Below are positions 35,083-44,609 of a stretch of 64,000 nucleotides of DNA, in pieces. The DNA lies in NCBI RefSeq assembly GCF_001953985.1, contig NZ_MBEI01000083.1, positions 1 through 64,000 on the forward strand. The letters are read 5' to 3'. Numbering within the stretch: position 1 is the stretch's first letter; each line of letters opens with the position of its first letter. A program made the translations under genes and the position numbers. Source of the stretch: Mycobacterium colombiense (lineage in GTDB: Bacteria > Actinomycetota > Actinomycetes > Mycobacteriales > Mycobacteriaceae). Under the pieces are notes generated by a model. It did not search any database and was not told the DNA's origin. It worked only from the letters and a program-made list of their open reading frames with translations.

Positions 35083-35138
35083 CGCCTGGAATCAACTCGG
35101 GGTCTCGGCGAGATCACGAAATCAGTACTCTGTCGTAG

Positions 35139-35903
35139 GTGACAGCGGCTAAGTCGTCCGGGCGTTCGAAATCGACTCCAGCCCCGGAAACCCGGGTCGG
35201 CTTGGTGCGACGGGCGCGGCGCATGAATCGTGCCCTGGCACAAGCATTTCCGGACGCTCACTGCGAGCTGGACTTCACCACGCCGCTCGAATTGACGGTC
35301 GCCACAATCCTTTCGGCGCAGAGCACCGACAAGCGGGTCAATCTGACGACTCCCGCACTGTTCAAGCGATACCCGTCGGCGCTGGATTACGCCCAGGCGG
35401 ACCGCGACGAGCTGGAAAATCTGATCCGGCCGACCGGATTTTTCCGCAACAAGGCGTCCTCGCTGATCGGTTTGGGGCAGGCGCTGGTCGAACGATTCGA
35501 CGGCGACGTGCCGTCGACCATGGCCGAACTGGTCACCCTGCCCGGGGTCGGACGCAAGACGGCCAACGTCATCCTGGGAAACGCCTTCGGCGTCCCCGGC
35601 ATCACGGTCGACACCCATTTCGCGCGGCTGGTGCACCGGTGGCGCTGGACCGCGGACAAGGATGCGGTCAAAATCGAGCACTCCGTCGGTGAGCTCATCG
35701 AACGCAGTGAGTGGACCATGCTGAGCCACCGGGTCATCTTCCACGGCCGCCGGGTCTGCCATGCGCGGAAACCGGCGTGCGGCGTCTGCCTGATCGCCAA
35801 GGATTGTCCCTCCTTCGGCCTCGGTCCCACCGAACCGGCGTTGGCCGCGCCACTGGTGAAGGGCCCGGAAACCGAGCACCTGCTCGCCCTGGCCGGGCTG
35901 TAA
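35139..35903 (+). CDS. nth: Endonuclease III, DNA glycosylase/AP lyase
   Basis: 254 residues from GTG 35139. The helix-hairpin-helix LPGVGRKTANVILGNAFG contains the catalytic Lys, ITVDTHFARLVHR the catalytic Asp, and the C-terminal C(x6)CxxC(x5)C motif CHARKPACGVCLIAKDC binds a 4Fe-4S cluster. It removes oxidised pyrimidines in base-excision repair. The N-terminus is longer than in E. coli. Probably cotranscribed with the three genes that follow. Confidence 0.96.
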   Translation: MTAAKSSGRSKSTPAPETRVGLVRRARRMNRALAQAFPDAHCELDFTTPLELTVATILSAQSTDKRVNLTTPALFKRYPSALDYAQADRDELENLIRPTGFFRNKASSLIGLGQALVERFDGDVPSTMAELVTLPGVGRKTANVILGNAFGVPGITVDTHFARLVHRWRWTADKDAVKIEHSVGELIERSEWTMLSHRVIFHGRRVCHARKPACGVCLIAKDCPSFGLGPTEPALAAPLVKGPETEHLLALAGL

Positions 35904-35933
35904 GCCGGCCCGCGACCGACGCGCAGGGACCGC

Positions 35934-36602
35934 ATGCCAATTTGGAGGCCGACCTTGACCCGGAAGGCTGGCTGGCACATCGCGATTCTCGCGGTGGTGG
36001 CCGCGCTGATCGTGGCGCTGGTCGCCCAGCTGCGCGACGACTCCGCCTCGACGCCGACGCCCGCGAGCGATCAGCCGGTGGCCGACCGGGAACACCGCGA
36101 CGCCGACACCCCCGCCGCGCTGGCCGGTCCGCGGCAGCGCGCCAACCTGCCGCCGTGCCCCGGCGCCGGAACTGGCGACGGTCCCGCGGCTCTGCGCGGG
36201 GTGACGGCCGACTGCGCCGCGGACGGTTCCCCGGTCGACGTCGCCCGCGCGCTGGCCGGGCGCCGGGTGGTCCTCAACCTGTGGGCATATTGGTGCGCGC
36301 CGTGCGCGGCCGAACTGCCCGCGATGGCCGAGTATCAACGTCGGGCCGGTTCGGACGTGACGGTGGTGACGGTGCATCAAGACGAGAACGAGACCGCGGC
36401 GCTGCTGCGGCTGGCCGAGCTCGGGGTGCGGCTGCCGACCCTGCAGGACGGTCGTCGCCGGGTCGCGGCCGCGCTGCGGGTGGTAAATGTGATGCCCGCG
36501 ACGGTGGTCCTGCGGCCGGACGGTAGCGTTGCCCAAACGCTGCCACGAGTTTTCACCACTGCCGATGAGATCGCGGCCGCGATCGGCAACGACAGGGGAT
36601 AA
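35934..36602 (+). CDS. Membrane-anchored thioredoxin-like protein (Rv3673c type)
   Basis: 222 residues. One N-terminal helix (AGWHIAILAVVAALIVALVA) and an extracytoplasmic thioredoxin/TlpA-like domain with the active site WCAPC (near 122-126) in NLWAYWCAPCAAELPAM and the cis-Pro VMPATVVL. An extra Cys pair (PPCPG, ADCA) precedes the domain. Likely a reductase of extracytoplasmic disulfides. ATG 35934 lies 30 bases after nth. Confidence 0.92.
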   Translation: MPIWRPTLTRKAGWHIAILAVVAALIVALVAQLRDDSASTPTPASDQPVADREHRDADTPAALAGPRQRANLPPCPGAGTGDGPAALRGVTADCAADGSPVDVARALAGRRVVLNLWAYWCAPCAAELPAMAEYQRRAGSDVTVVTVHQDENETAALLRLAELGVRLPTLQDGRRRVAAALRVVNVMPATVVLRPDGSVAQTLPRVFTTADEIAAAIGNDRG

Positions 36603-36631
36603 GCGCAAAAATTGAACCGACTGGAGGGGCC

Positions 36632-37447
36632 GTGAGTGCTGGGGGTTCGCCCCTGCGGAATGGGGACCCCGCCCCCGCGCGCGGGTCCGTTCCGCTGAGG
36701 CCCGACGCCTGCCCGTCCTGGCTGCGTCCGCTGGTCGACCACGTCGATGACGTTCCCGACGCGGCCCGGCGCCGCCTGCCGGCCGACGTGCTGGCGATGA
36801 TCACCACCAAGGCCGCGTCGGCGGTGGCGACCCTGCGCGGCGCGAGCCGCGAAGCCGCTGTGCTGGTGTTGTTCTCCGGACCGGAATCCGGCGCACCCGA
36901 CGGCGGTTTCCCCGAGAACGCCGATCTGCTGGTCACCGTGCGGGCGTCGACCCTGCGCCACCACGCCGGCCAGGCGGCGTTTCCCGGCGGTGCCGCCGAT
37001 CCCACCGACGACGGTCCGATCGATACCGCGCTGCGCGAGGCCCGCGAGGAAACCGGCATCGACGTCAGCAGGCTGCATCCCCTGGCCACTATGGAAAAGA
37101 TGTTCATCGCGCCGTCGCAGTTTCACGTGGTCCCGGTGCTGGCCTACTCGCCGGACCCCGGCCCGGTGGCCGTCGTCAACGAGGCCGAAACGGCGATCGT
37201 CGCGCGAGTTCCGTTGCGCGCCTTCGTCAATCCGGAGAACCGGCTGATGGTGTACCGCGGCGATCTCGGCCGCCGATGGGCCGGTCCGGCGTTTCTGCTC
37301 AACCAGATGCTGGTCTGGGGATTCACTGGCCAGGTGATTTCCGCGCTGCTGGACGTCGCCGGCTGGGCCCAGCCGTGGGACACCAGCGACGAGCGGGAGT
37401 TGGACGCGGCGATGGCGTTGGTCGGCGACGAGAGTGGGTCTCGATGA
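36632..37447 (+). CDS. NUDIX hydrolase, CoA-pyrophosphatase type (Rv3672c)
   Basis: 271 residues from GTG 36632 with GGAGGGG upstream. The Nudix box follows GGAADPTDD: ALREAREETGID. The preceding RASTLRHHAGQAAFPGG is the signature of CoA/acyl-CoA-cleaving Nudix enzymes (NudL type). It overlaps or abuts marP, whose start lies within a few bases. Confidence 0.92.
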   Translation: MSAGGSPLRNGDPAPARGSVPLRPDACPSWLRPLVDHVDDVPDAARRRLPADVLAMITTKAASAVATLRGASREAAVLVLFSGPESGAPDGGFPENADLLVTVRASTLRHHAGQAAFPGGAADPTDDGPIDTALREAREETGIDVSRLHPLATMEKMFIAPSQFHVVPVLAYSPDPGPVAVVNEAETAIVARVPLRAFVNPENRLMVYRGDLGRRWAGPAFLLNQMLVWGFTGQVISALLDVAGWAQPWDTSDERELDAAMALVGDESGSR

Positions 37448-37452
37448 ATTCC

Positions 37453-38646
37453 ATGAGCCCGTCGCAGTGGCTGGACGTCGCCGTTTTGGCGGTCGCCTTC
37501 ATCGCGGCGATCTCGGGCTGGCGGTCGGGCGCGGTGGGCTCGTTGTTCTCGTTCGTCGGCGTGTTGCTCGGCGCGATCGCGGGCGTGCTGCTGGCGCCCC
37601 ACCTGGTCAGCCACATCGCCGCTCCGCGGGCGAAATTGTTTGCCGCGCTGTTCTTGATCCTCGCGCTGGTCGTCATCGGAGAGGTCGCCGGTGTGGTGCT
37701 GGGACGCGCCGTGCGCGGCGCGATCCGCAGCCGTTCGATCCGCACGGTCGACTCGGTCATCGGGGTGGCGGTCCAGCTGGTCGTGGTGCTGACCGCGGCG
37801 TGGTTGTTGGCGACGCCGCTGACCCAGTCCAAGGATCAGCCGGAATTGGCCGCCGCGGTGCGCGGTTCGCGAGTGTTGGCTCAGGTCAACGACGTAGCGC
37901 CGCCGTGGCTCAAGACGGTGCCCAAGCGGCTGTCCGCGTTGCTGAACACCTCCGGCCTGCCCGCGGTGCTGGAGCCGTTCAGCCGCACCCCGGTAATCCC
38001 CGTCGCCTCACCCGATCCCGAGCTGGCCGGCAACCCGGTGGTGCAGGCCACCGCGCCCAGCGTGGTGAAGGTGCGCAGCCTGGCCCCGAGCTGCCAGAAA
38101 GTGTTGGAGGGCAGCGGATTCGTGATCGCACCCGACCGGGTGATGACCAACGCGCACGTGGTGGCCGGATCCAACAGCGTGCAGATCTACGCCAGCGGCA
38201 ATCCCCTGGACGCCACCGTGGTGTCCTACGATCCGGCGGTCGACATCGCGATCCTTTCCGTCCCCAATTTGCCGCCGCCCCCACTGGCTTTCGCGCAGGG
38301 CGACGCGAAAACCGGTGCCAGCGTGGTAGTCCTGGGGTATCCCGGTGGCGGCAACTTCACCGCGACGCCGGCCAGGATTCGCGAGCTGATCAAGCTGAGC
38401 GGCCCCGACATCTACCGGGACCCGGCCCCGGTCACCCGTGACGTCTACACGATCAGAGCCAGTGTGGAGCAAGGTAATTCGGGTGGGCCGTTGATCGATC
38501 TCGACGGTCACGTGCTCGGAGTGGTGTTCGGCGCCGCGGTCGACGATCCCGACACCGGGTTCGTGTTGACCGCCGACGAGGTGGCCAGTCAGCTCTCCAG
38601 GATCGGTGACACCCAGCTGGTGGGCACCGGCTCCTGCGTCGGCTGA
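37453..38646 (+). CDS. marP: MarP periplasmic serine protease
   Basis: 397 residues, the length of the M. tuberculosis protein. Four N-terminal membrane helices (about 5-120) precede a chymotrypsin-like protease with catalytic His235 (TNAHVV), Asp264 and Ser343 (QGNSGGP), and Cys214/Cys395 for the redox-sensitive disulfide. These numbers match M. tuberculosis when the second ATG (37453) is used, so it is preferred over ATG 37444, which overlaps the upstream stop. MarP maintains intracellular pH in acid and processes cell-wall hydrolases. Confidence 0.96.
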   Translation: MSPSQWLDVAVLAVAFIAAISGWRSGAVGSLFSFVGVLLGAIAGVLLAPHLVSHIAAPRAKLFAALFLILALVVIGEVAGVVLGRAVRGAIRSRSIRTVDSVIGVAVQLVVVLTAAWLLATPLTQSKDQPELAAAVRGSRVLAQVNDVAPPWLKTVPKRLSALLNTSGLPAVLEPFSRTPVIPVASPDPELAGNPVVQATAPSVVKVRSLAPSCQKVLEGSGFVIAPDRVMTNAHVVAGSNSVQIYASGNPLDATVVSYDPAVDIAILSVPNLPPPPLAFAQGDAKTGASVVVLGYPGGGNFTATPARIRELIKLSGPDIYRDPAPVTRDVYTIRASVEQGNSGGPLIDLDGHVLGVVFGAAVDDPDTGFVLTADEVASQLSRIGDTQLVGTGSCVG

Positions 38647-38656
38647 GCCGGCGCGC

Positions 38657-39616
38657 TCATCTGGCTCGGGTCAGGTGCACCTGTTCGAGGAACTTCGTCA
38701 GGTGCCGGTTGATTTCGTCGGGAGCCTCTTCGTGGCTGAAATGCCCTGCGCCCGCGATGGATACGTAGCGGCCCTGCGGCGCGTAGCGCCGCGTACGGTC
38801 AACCGGGTCGGCCAGCACGTACGGATCCGCCTCGCCGCGCAGGTGTAACAGCGGCACGCTGAGCTGCTGGCTCATCGACCTCATGAAGCGCCGGCCCTCA
38901 TCGCGCAGCTGGCTGCGCGCCGCCCACCGCTGGTATTCCAGTGCGCTGTGCGCGGCCGCCGGGATCTGAATTACCGTCCGCAGGTGGCCGATGGTTTCGG
39001 AGAAGTCTTCGGAGGCAAGCCATTTGCCGCAGCTACGACTGCGGACCAGGCGCTCGATCTCGGCGCCGTCGTCCCGGGTCAACACGCGCTCGGGCCACAA
39101 CGGTATTTGGTATTGCAGCAGCGTCGGCAACAGCGCATAACCCTGGTCGCGTCGCGTCAACGTGGATCGCCGCAACGCCGCCGGGTGCGGTGAACTGATC
39201 AGCGCGATCGCCGACACCAGCCGCGGGTGCAGCAAGGCGGTGGCCCAGCACGCCAGCCCGCCATCAGCGTGGCCCACCAAGGTGGCCGAGGAGTGCCCCA
39301 GCGCCCGAATGAGTCCGGCGGTGTCGCCGGCCATCGTCCAGCCGTCGTAGCCGCGAGGCGGCTTGTCGCTGCCGCCGTAGCCGCGCAGGTCGACGGCGAC
39401 CACTCGCGCGCCGCGCAGTGCGCGCAGCTGATGACGCCAGGACCACCAGAACGATCCGAAACCGTGCAGCAGCATCACCAGCGGGCGCGCCGTCGCGGGC
39501 GGGCCGTCGGCGTCGCTCAGCGCCTCGACGACGTGGAAGCGGATGCCATTGGCGTGCACATCGAGATGACGCCACGGCCCCTCGATGCGGGTTACCGACG
39601 GATCCGGCGGCGCCAT
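38657..39616 (-). CDS. ephE: Alpha/beta hydrolase, epoxide-hydrolase type (EphE)
   Basis: 319 residues. HGFGSFWWSWRHQLRAL (oxyanion loop), nucleophile elbow VGHADGGLACW with Asp as the nucleophile, and GAGHFSHEE with the base His: an epoxide-hydrolase or dehalogenase-type triad. Orthologous by position to Rv3670. Substrate unknown. Starts immediately at the stop of the upstream holin-like gene, which is cotranscribed. Confidence 0.9.
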   Translation of the reverse strand: MAPPDPSVTRIEGPWRHLDVHANGIRFHVVEALSDADGPPATARPLVMLLHGFGSFWWSWRHQLRALRGARVVAVDLRGYGGSDKPPRGYDGWTMAGDTAGLIRALGHSSATLVGHADGGLACWATALLHPRLVSAIALISSPHPAALRRSTLTRRDQGYALLPTLLQYQIPLWPERVLTRDDGAEIERLVRSRSCGKWLASEDFSETIGHLRTVIQIPAAAHSALEYQRWAARSQLRDEGRRFMRSMSQQLSVPLLHLRGEADPYVLADPVDRTRRYAPQGRYVSIAGAGHFSHEEAPDEINRHLTKFLEQVHLTRAR

Positions 39617-40159
39617 CTACCAACCCGATGGATCGCCGGCAGCGCCGTTGCCGGGCTTCGCGTGCTTGCCGTGGGGCTCGGGGAGCGCCTTGGCGTCGCC
39701 GGGGGCCTTGTCGTGGCCCGGGGTCAGCGCGGTGCGCGTCTCCTTGACCGATTCGATCGTCTCGCGCGGGCCGCGGATCCGGCGTACCTTGAGGAAGCCG
39801 AACAGGGCCAGCACGGCGCCGACCACCACCATGATCCCGAACACGATCAGGAACGACACCCAGCGCCACAGCCAGGTGTCCAGCAACTCGGCGACGAAGA
39901 AGAAGAAAAAGAAGGTGGAGTAGAACAGCACCACCAGCGCGGCGATGAAGAAGACGCTGCCGGTGAGACCCTTTTTGACGTCTCGCGTAATTTCGGCGCG
40001 GGCCAGTTCGACTTCGGCGCGCACCAGCGTGGAGACCTGGGCGGTCGCGTCTTTGATCAGATCACCGATCGACGGCTCGGCAGGTTTGGCATGCGGGTCG
40101 GTCAACGGAATCGTGGTCAGGGTGCTGGGCACACCGTTCTTGCCATCGGCTTTGCTCAC
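39617..40159 (-). CDS. Phage-holin-III/DUF1469-like membrane protein (Rv3669 type)
   Basis: 180 residues from GTG 40159. N-terminal amphipathic segment SIGDLIKDATAQVSTLVRAE, then two hydrophobic helices: GLTGSVFFIAALVVLF... and WVSFLIVFGIMVVVGAVLAL, with a phenylalanine run FFFFFF between them. The family includes actinophage holins, but chromosomal copies are probably ordinary membrane proteins. A charged tail (PHGKHAKPGNG) ends the protein. Confidence 0.85.
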   Translation of the reverse strand: MSKADGKNGVPSTLTTIPLTDPHAKPAEPSIGDLIKDATAQVSTLVRAEVELARAEITRDVKKGLTGSVFFIAALVVLFYSTFFFFFFVAELLDTWLWRWVSFLIVFGIMVVVGAVLALFGFLKVRRIRGPRETIESVKETRTALTPGHDKAPGDAKALPEPHGKHAKPGNGAAGDPSGW

Positions 40160-40409
40160 GGACGGTCCTCTTTCGTCGTCACCCGGCTCACTGTCGTCGC
40201 GGTTTATGTTGCCATGCGGCGCCTGGACAGGAGAAGCCAGACGAGGCCAGCCGAGCACCGCGCCGCAGGTTCGAGCGCCCGACGGCCAGTTCGGTTCGGC
40301 CAGAAGGCGGTCGGGGACGCCGGGCTTTCAGAGCGCGAACATCACCGCCCACCCGATTACACTCGGCCAAGCCGGTCGTGATTTCCGGCCTACTGATTGG
40401 AGTAAGGCT

Positions 40410-41108
40410 GTGCGGAGGGCGCACCGATGCTTCCTGGTGGCGATGGTTGCCCTGCTCGTGGCCGCGCTGGGTTCGTTTGCCCGCGCCGCCGCCGCTGACG
40501 TCCGGATCCCACTGGGCGGTGGGGCGGGCATCGTCATCAACGGGGACACCATGTGCACCCTGACCACCATCGGCGGCGACGCGGCCGGTGAGCTGATCGG
40601 CTTCACCTCCGCGCACTGCGGCGGCCCGGGAGCGCAGGTGGCGGCCGAGGGCGCCGAGGGCGCGGGAATCCTGGGCACGATGGTTTCGGGCAACGACAAC
40701 CTGGACTACGCGGTGATCAAGTTCGACCCGGCCAAGGTGACACCGGTGGCCAACTACAACGGTTTTCTGATCAGCGGCATCGGACCGGACCCGGCCTTCG
40801 GCCAGATCGCCTGCAAACAGGGCCGAACCACGGGTAATTCGTGCGGTGTCACCTGGGGACCGGGGCAGGACCCGGGCACGATCGTCATGCAGGTGTGCGG
40901 CCAGCCGGGTGACTCCGGGGCGCCGGTCACCGTAAACAACATGCTGGTCGGCATGATTCACGGCGCATTCAGTGACAACCTGCCGACGTGCATCATCAAG
41001 TACATCCCGCTGCACACCCCGGCGGTGGTGATGTCGTTCAACGCCGCCCTGGCCGACATCAACGCAAAACACCGACCGGGTGCGGGGTTCAGCCCGCTGC
41101 CGGGCTGA
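40410..41108 (+). CDS. Secreted chymotrypsin-like serine protease (Rv3668c type)
   Basis: 232 residues from GTG 40410 (GGAGTAAGG upstream), the length of its M. tuberculosis counterpart. Signal peptide MVALLVAALGSFARAAAA-like near residues 12-30. Triad: TSAHCGG (His), NDNLDYAVIKF (Asp) and QPGDSGAPV (Ser). Three cysteine pairs support extracytoplasmic folding. Divergent from the holin-like gene. Confidence 0.92.
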   Translation: MRRAHRCFLVAMVALLVAALGSFARAAAADVRIPLGGGAGIVINGDTMCTLTTIGGDAAGELIGFTSAHCGGPGAQVAAEGAEGAGILGTMVSGNDNLDYAVIKFDPAKVTPVANYNGFLISGIGPDPAFGQIACKQGRTTGNSCGVTWGPGQDPGTIVMQVCGQPGDSGAPVTVNNMLVGMIHGAFSDNLPTCIIKYIPLHTPAVVMSFNAALADINAKHRPGAGFSPLPG

Positions 41109-41119
41109 AGCGGCAGCGA

Positions 41120-43072
41120 CTACTTCGCCGCCCTGATCGCATCGAAGACGCCGGGATCCAGCAGCGTCGACGTGTCACCCAGTTCGCGGTTCTCGGCGAT
41201 GTCGCGCAACAGCCGGCGCATGATCTTGCCGCTGCGGGTCTTGGGTAGTTCGGGCACCACGTGCACCTCGCGCGGGCGGGCGATGGGCGAGATCTCCCGG
41301 GCCACCTCGCCGCGCAACTCGTCGACGATCCCGTCGTGCACTTGGTAATCCGCGCACAAGACGACGAATGCGCAGATGGCCTGGCCGGTGGTCGAATCGG
41401 TCGCCCCGACCACCGCCGCCTCGGCCACCGCGACGTGGCCGACCAACGCCGACTCCACCTCGGCGGTGGACAGCCGGTGTCCCGACACGTTCATGACGTC
41501 GTCGATGCGGCCGACCACCCAGATGGCGCCGTCGCGGTCGTAATAAGCGCTGTCGCCGGCGAAATACCAGCCCTGCTCGGCGAACCGGGACCAGTAGGTC
41601 TCGACGTATCGCTCGGGATCGCCCCAGATGCCGCGCAGCATGGACGGCCACGGCTGGTCTAGCACCAGGTAGCCGGTGATGTGCTCGCCCTTGTGGATGC
41701 CCGGCACCAGTTGATCGCCGTGGTCGTCGACGATCTTGGCCGAGATGCCCGGCAGCGCCCTCATCGCCGAACCTGGTTTGGCCGCAGCGACTCCCGGCAG
41801 CGGGGAGATCATCGTGGCGCCCGTCTCGGTCTGCCACCAGGTGTCGACGACGGGCAGCCGGTCGGCGCCGATCACCTTGCGGTACCAGCGCCACGCCTCG
41901 GGGTTGATCGGTTCGCCCACCGAACCCAGCAGCCTCAGGCTGGACAGGTCGTGCGCGTCCGGGATCTCACGTCCCCACTTCATGAACGTGCGAATCAGCG
42001 TGGGCGCGGTGTAATAGATTGTCACACCGTACTTTTCGATGATCTCGAAATGCCGGTGCTGGCTGGGCGAGTCGGGTGTGCCCTCGTAGAGGACCTCGGT
42101 GACGCCGTTGGCCAGCGGGCCGTACACGCCGTAGGTGTGTCCGGTGACCCAGCCGATGTCGGCGGTGCACCAGAACACATCGGTTTCGGGCTTGACGTCG
42201 AAGACGTAGTAGTGCGTGTAGGCGGCGTGGGTCAGATAGCCGCCGCTGGTGTGCACGATGCCCTTGGGCTTGCCGGTGGTTCCCGAGGTGTACAGCAGGA
42301 ACAGCGGCTGCTCCGCGTCGAAGGATTCCGGGGTGTGTTCGGGGGAGGCGGCGTCGACGACGTCATGCCACCACAGGTCGCGGTCGTCGTTCCAGGACAC
42401 GTCAATTCCGGTGCGCCGCACCACAAGAACGTGCTCGACGGGGCTGTCGCCGCCGTTGACGGCCTCGTCGGCCGCGTCCTTCAACGGCGCCGGCTTGCCG
42501 CGGCGGAATTGGCCGTCGCTGGTGATGAGCAGCTTGGCCTGCGCGTCGGCGATCCGGGCCTGCAACGCCTTGGCGGTGAACCCGGCGAACACCACGCTGT
42601 GCATCAGGCCCAGGCGCGCGCAGGCCAGCATCGCGATCACCGCCTCCGGAATGAGCGGCAGGTAGATCGCGACCCGGTCGCCGGCGACCAGACCGAGATC
42701 GGTCAGCGCGTTGGCGGCCTTGCACACCTCGGCTTGCAGATCGGAGTAGGTGAGGCTGCGGTGATCGCCGACGGGTTCGCCCTCCCAGTGGATGGCGACC
42801 CGATCCCCGTGCCCGGCCTCCACATGGCGGTCCACGCAGTTGTAGGCGACGTTGAGCTTGCCGTCGGCGAACCACTTGGCGAACGGTGCCTCGGACCAGT
42901 CCAGCACCTCGGTGAACGGCGTCGCCCACGACAGCCGGTTGGCCTGCTTGGCCCAGAAGCCCAACCGATCCTGCTCGGCTTCGCGGTACAGCTCCTCGCC
43001 GGCATTGGCCTGCTCGGCGAATTGCGCCGACGGCGGGTACGACGACGGGCCTGCGGTGTTGGTGGCGGTCAC
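41120..43072 (-). CDS. acsA: Acetyl-coenzyme A synthetase
   Basis: 650 residues. AMP-forming ligase: YTSGTTGKPKG (P-loop), VDTWWQTETGATMI (substrate pocket), YFAGDSAYYDRDG, VSGHRLSTAEVE and the C-terminal TRSGKIMRRLLRD, whose Lys is the regulatory acetylation site in mycobacteria. It activates acetate to acetyl-CoA. Convergent with the protease gene, 11 bases apart. Confidence 0.96.
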   Translation of the reverse strand: MTATNTAGPSSYPPSAQFAEQANAGEELYREAEQDRLGFWAKQANRLSWATPFTEVLDWSEAPFAKWFADGKLNVAYNCVDRHVEAGHGDRVAIHWEGEPVGDHRSLTYSDLQAEVCKAANALTDLGLVAGDRVAIYLPLIPEAVIAMLACARLGLMHSVVFAGFTAKALQARIADAQAKLLITSDGQFRRGKPAPLKDAADEAVNGGDSPVEHVLVVRRTGIDVSWNDDRDLWWHDVVDAASPEHTPESFDAEQPLFLLYTSGTTGKPKGIVHTSGGYLTHAAYTHYYVFDVKPETDVFWCTADIGWVTGHTYGVYGPLANGVTEVLYEGTPDSPSQHRHFEIIEKYGVTIYYTAPTLIRTFMKWGREIPDAHDLSSLRLLGSVGEPINPEAWRWYRKVIGADRLPVVDTWWQTETGATMISPLPGVAAAKPGSAMRALPGISAKIVDDHGDQLVPGIHKGEHITGYLVLDQPWPSMLRGIWGDPERYVETYWSRFAEQGWYFAGDSAYYDRDGAIWVVGRIDDVMNVSGHRLSTAEVESALVGHVAVAEAAVVGATDSTTGQAICAFVVLCADYQVHDGIVDELRGEVAREISPIARPREVHVVPELPKTRSGKIMRRLLRDIAENRELGDTSTLLDPGVFDAIRAAK

Positions 43073-43206
43073 TGGGTTCTCCTGTGTCGAGACTGCGCCG
43101 ATCGGTGGCCGACTGCGAGCCTAGCCGTGTGAGGTGTAGCTGTGCGAGCGGTAGCCGCGCGCGAATCCGGGGTCAAAGTGTGCCCTGATGCCGGATAATC
43201 ACCCGT

Positions 43207-43749
43207 GTGCCGGGTCATGGGCGGGGCGTCCGCCGACTAATCCCCAGCTTTGCCGGGGCCGCAACGATTTACGCGGCGGCCACCACGCTGGGGTGGCCCG
43301 CATCGGCCATGCCCGCCGACAACGCCGACGCGCCGACGCCGTGCTGGTCGGACCAGATCGCCGTCACCGCCTCGCCCGCCGAGTCCGCCGTGGGGCATCG
43401 CGCGGTGACCCTGATGTTCGCCCTCGCCGGCGGCGCCGACCCGTGCACGCTCACCGGATACGCCGGAGTCGACTCGGGTGCGGGCGGACCGTTGATTCAT
43501 GCCGAGCCCACGCTGCGCGGATACATGGGCGGCCTGCCGGCCGGCATCAATGAGCCGCCGACGGTCATCCTGTCGATATCGACCCAGGGACAGGCCATCG
43601 TCGAGGGCATCGCCGTCGACGCCGACGGCAAGCCGTGCCCCACCTATACCGACCTGATCGTCAATTCACCGGACACCACCAATGTGGTGACCGTGGCGGC
43701 GACCATCGACGCCTGCGCGCTGCAGGTGCACCCGATCACCGCGGTCTGA
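43207..43749 (+). CDS. Secreted DUF4232-like protein
   Basis: 180 residues from GTG 43207. A signal-like segment GAATIYAAATTLGWPASAMPA is followed by a beta-rich domain: PCWSDQIAVTA, GADPCTLTGYAGVDSG and PCPTYTDLIV, with four cysteines, matching the mycobacterial DUF4232 pattern of exported beta-sandwich proteins. Function unknown. It and the next gene lie between acs and dppA, where M. tuberculosis has neither. The start is uncertain. Confidence 0.7.
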   Translation: MPGHGRGVRRLIPSFAGAATIYAAATTLGWPASAMPADNADAPTPCWSDQIAVTASPAESAVGHRAVTLMFALAGGADPCTLTGYAGVDSGAGGPLIHAEPTLRGYMGGLPAGINEPPTVILSISTQGQAIVEGIAVDADGKPCPTYTDLIVNSPDTTNVVTVAATIDACALQVHPITAV

Positions 43750-43754
43750 GCGGC

Positions 43755-44534
43755 TCAATCGGCTCTGACCAGGCAGTAGACCCGCGCGGGGACGGGATAG
43801 GCGATACCCCTGCTGTCTCGCGGGCACCGACTCTTGTCAGAGCTGCCGTCGATGCGCTGACTGACTCTGACGTGCAGCGGGCTCGATTCGTTGCAGTCAT
43901 CCGGTTTCATGCTCACGGCTTCGCCGTCGCGGATCACCTGGTAGCACTGGTCCTGCCGCAGATTGATCATGAAGCACAGGGCCGTCGAGTGGTTGCTGGT
44001 TCGCTCATAGATCGAGTGCTCCCGTTTGCCGTCGGGGCAGGTGTCCGAGGCGCTTCCTTTGAACGCGAGTTCGTAGGTGGCAGCTGGATCGATGCAGCCG
44101 TCGATCAGGTGTAAGTCGAAATGATGTGCCGCGTAATCACTTTCGGTGATGCAATCGCCAACCCGCAAGGCGACGTCCTCCGGGCGCTCGGACAAAACGT
44201 GCGCGACTCTGCCGAGGAGGCCCAGACCGCCCAACGCCAGCAGCACGGCGCCGATGGTGATGAGCGTGGTGGCCGACTTCGGCGTCCGCGGCCGCGGCGG
44301 ATAGCTCGGATAAGCCGGATAGCCCGGCGGTGGCGGGTAGGGGTAACCGGGGTTGACGGGAAAGCCCGGCGGGTACTGCGGCGGCGGGTAGGCCGGAGCC
44401 CGCCGGCGGCCGCGGGAGCGCTCTACCAGCCCGATGACCAGGCACACCAACCCGATTGCCGGCACACCGAGCGAGAACATCAAAACGCCCGCTTGCACAC
44501 CTGATTCATGCGAGGCCAGATACGCCACAGTCAC
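43755..44534 (-). CDS. Membrane protein with Pro/Tyr-rich linker and LppU-like C-terminal domain
   Basis: 259 residues. Helix 1 (GVLMFSLGVPAIGLVCLVIGL), a Pro/Tyr-rich stretch (PPPQYPPGFPVNPGYPYPPPP), helix 2 (TTLITIGAVLLALGGLGLL), then an extracytoplasmic domain with six cysteines (GDCI, DGCID, DTCP, CFMI, QCYQV, CLV) resembling the LppU/SCO3897 type. Convergent with the DUF4232 gene, only 5 bases apart. No known function. Confidence 0.75.
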   Translation of the reverse strand: MTVAYLASHESGVQAGVLMFSLGVPAIGLVCLVIGLVERSRGRRRAPAYPPPQYPPGFPVNPGYPYPPPPGYPAYPSYPPRPRTPKSATTLITIGAVLLALGGLGLLGRVAHVLSERPEDVALRVGDCITESDYAAHHFDLHLIDGCIDPAATYELAFKGSASDTCPDGKREHSIYERTSNHSTALCFMINLRQDQCYQVIRDGEAVSMKPDDCNESSPLHVRVSQRIDGSSDKSRCPRDSRGIAYPVPARVYCLVRAD

Positions 44535-44609
44535 GGCGGGATTCTAAATTGGCGAAGCCGTGCCGGGCACTTCACCGCCGCGCGACTTCAGCCCCTAGGG
44601 TCGGGTGTC

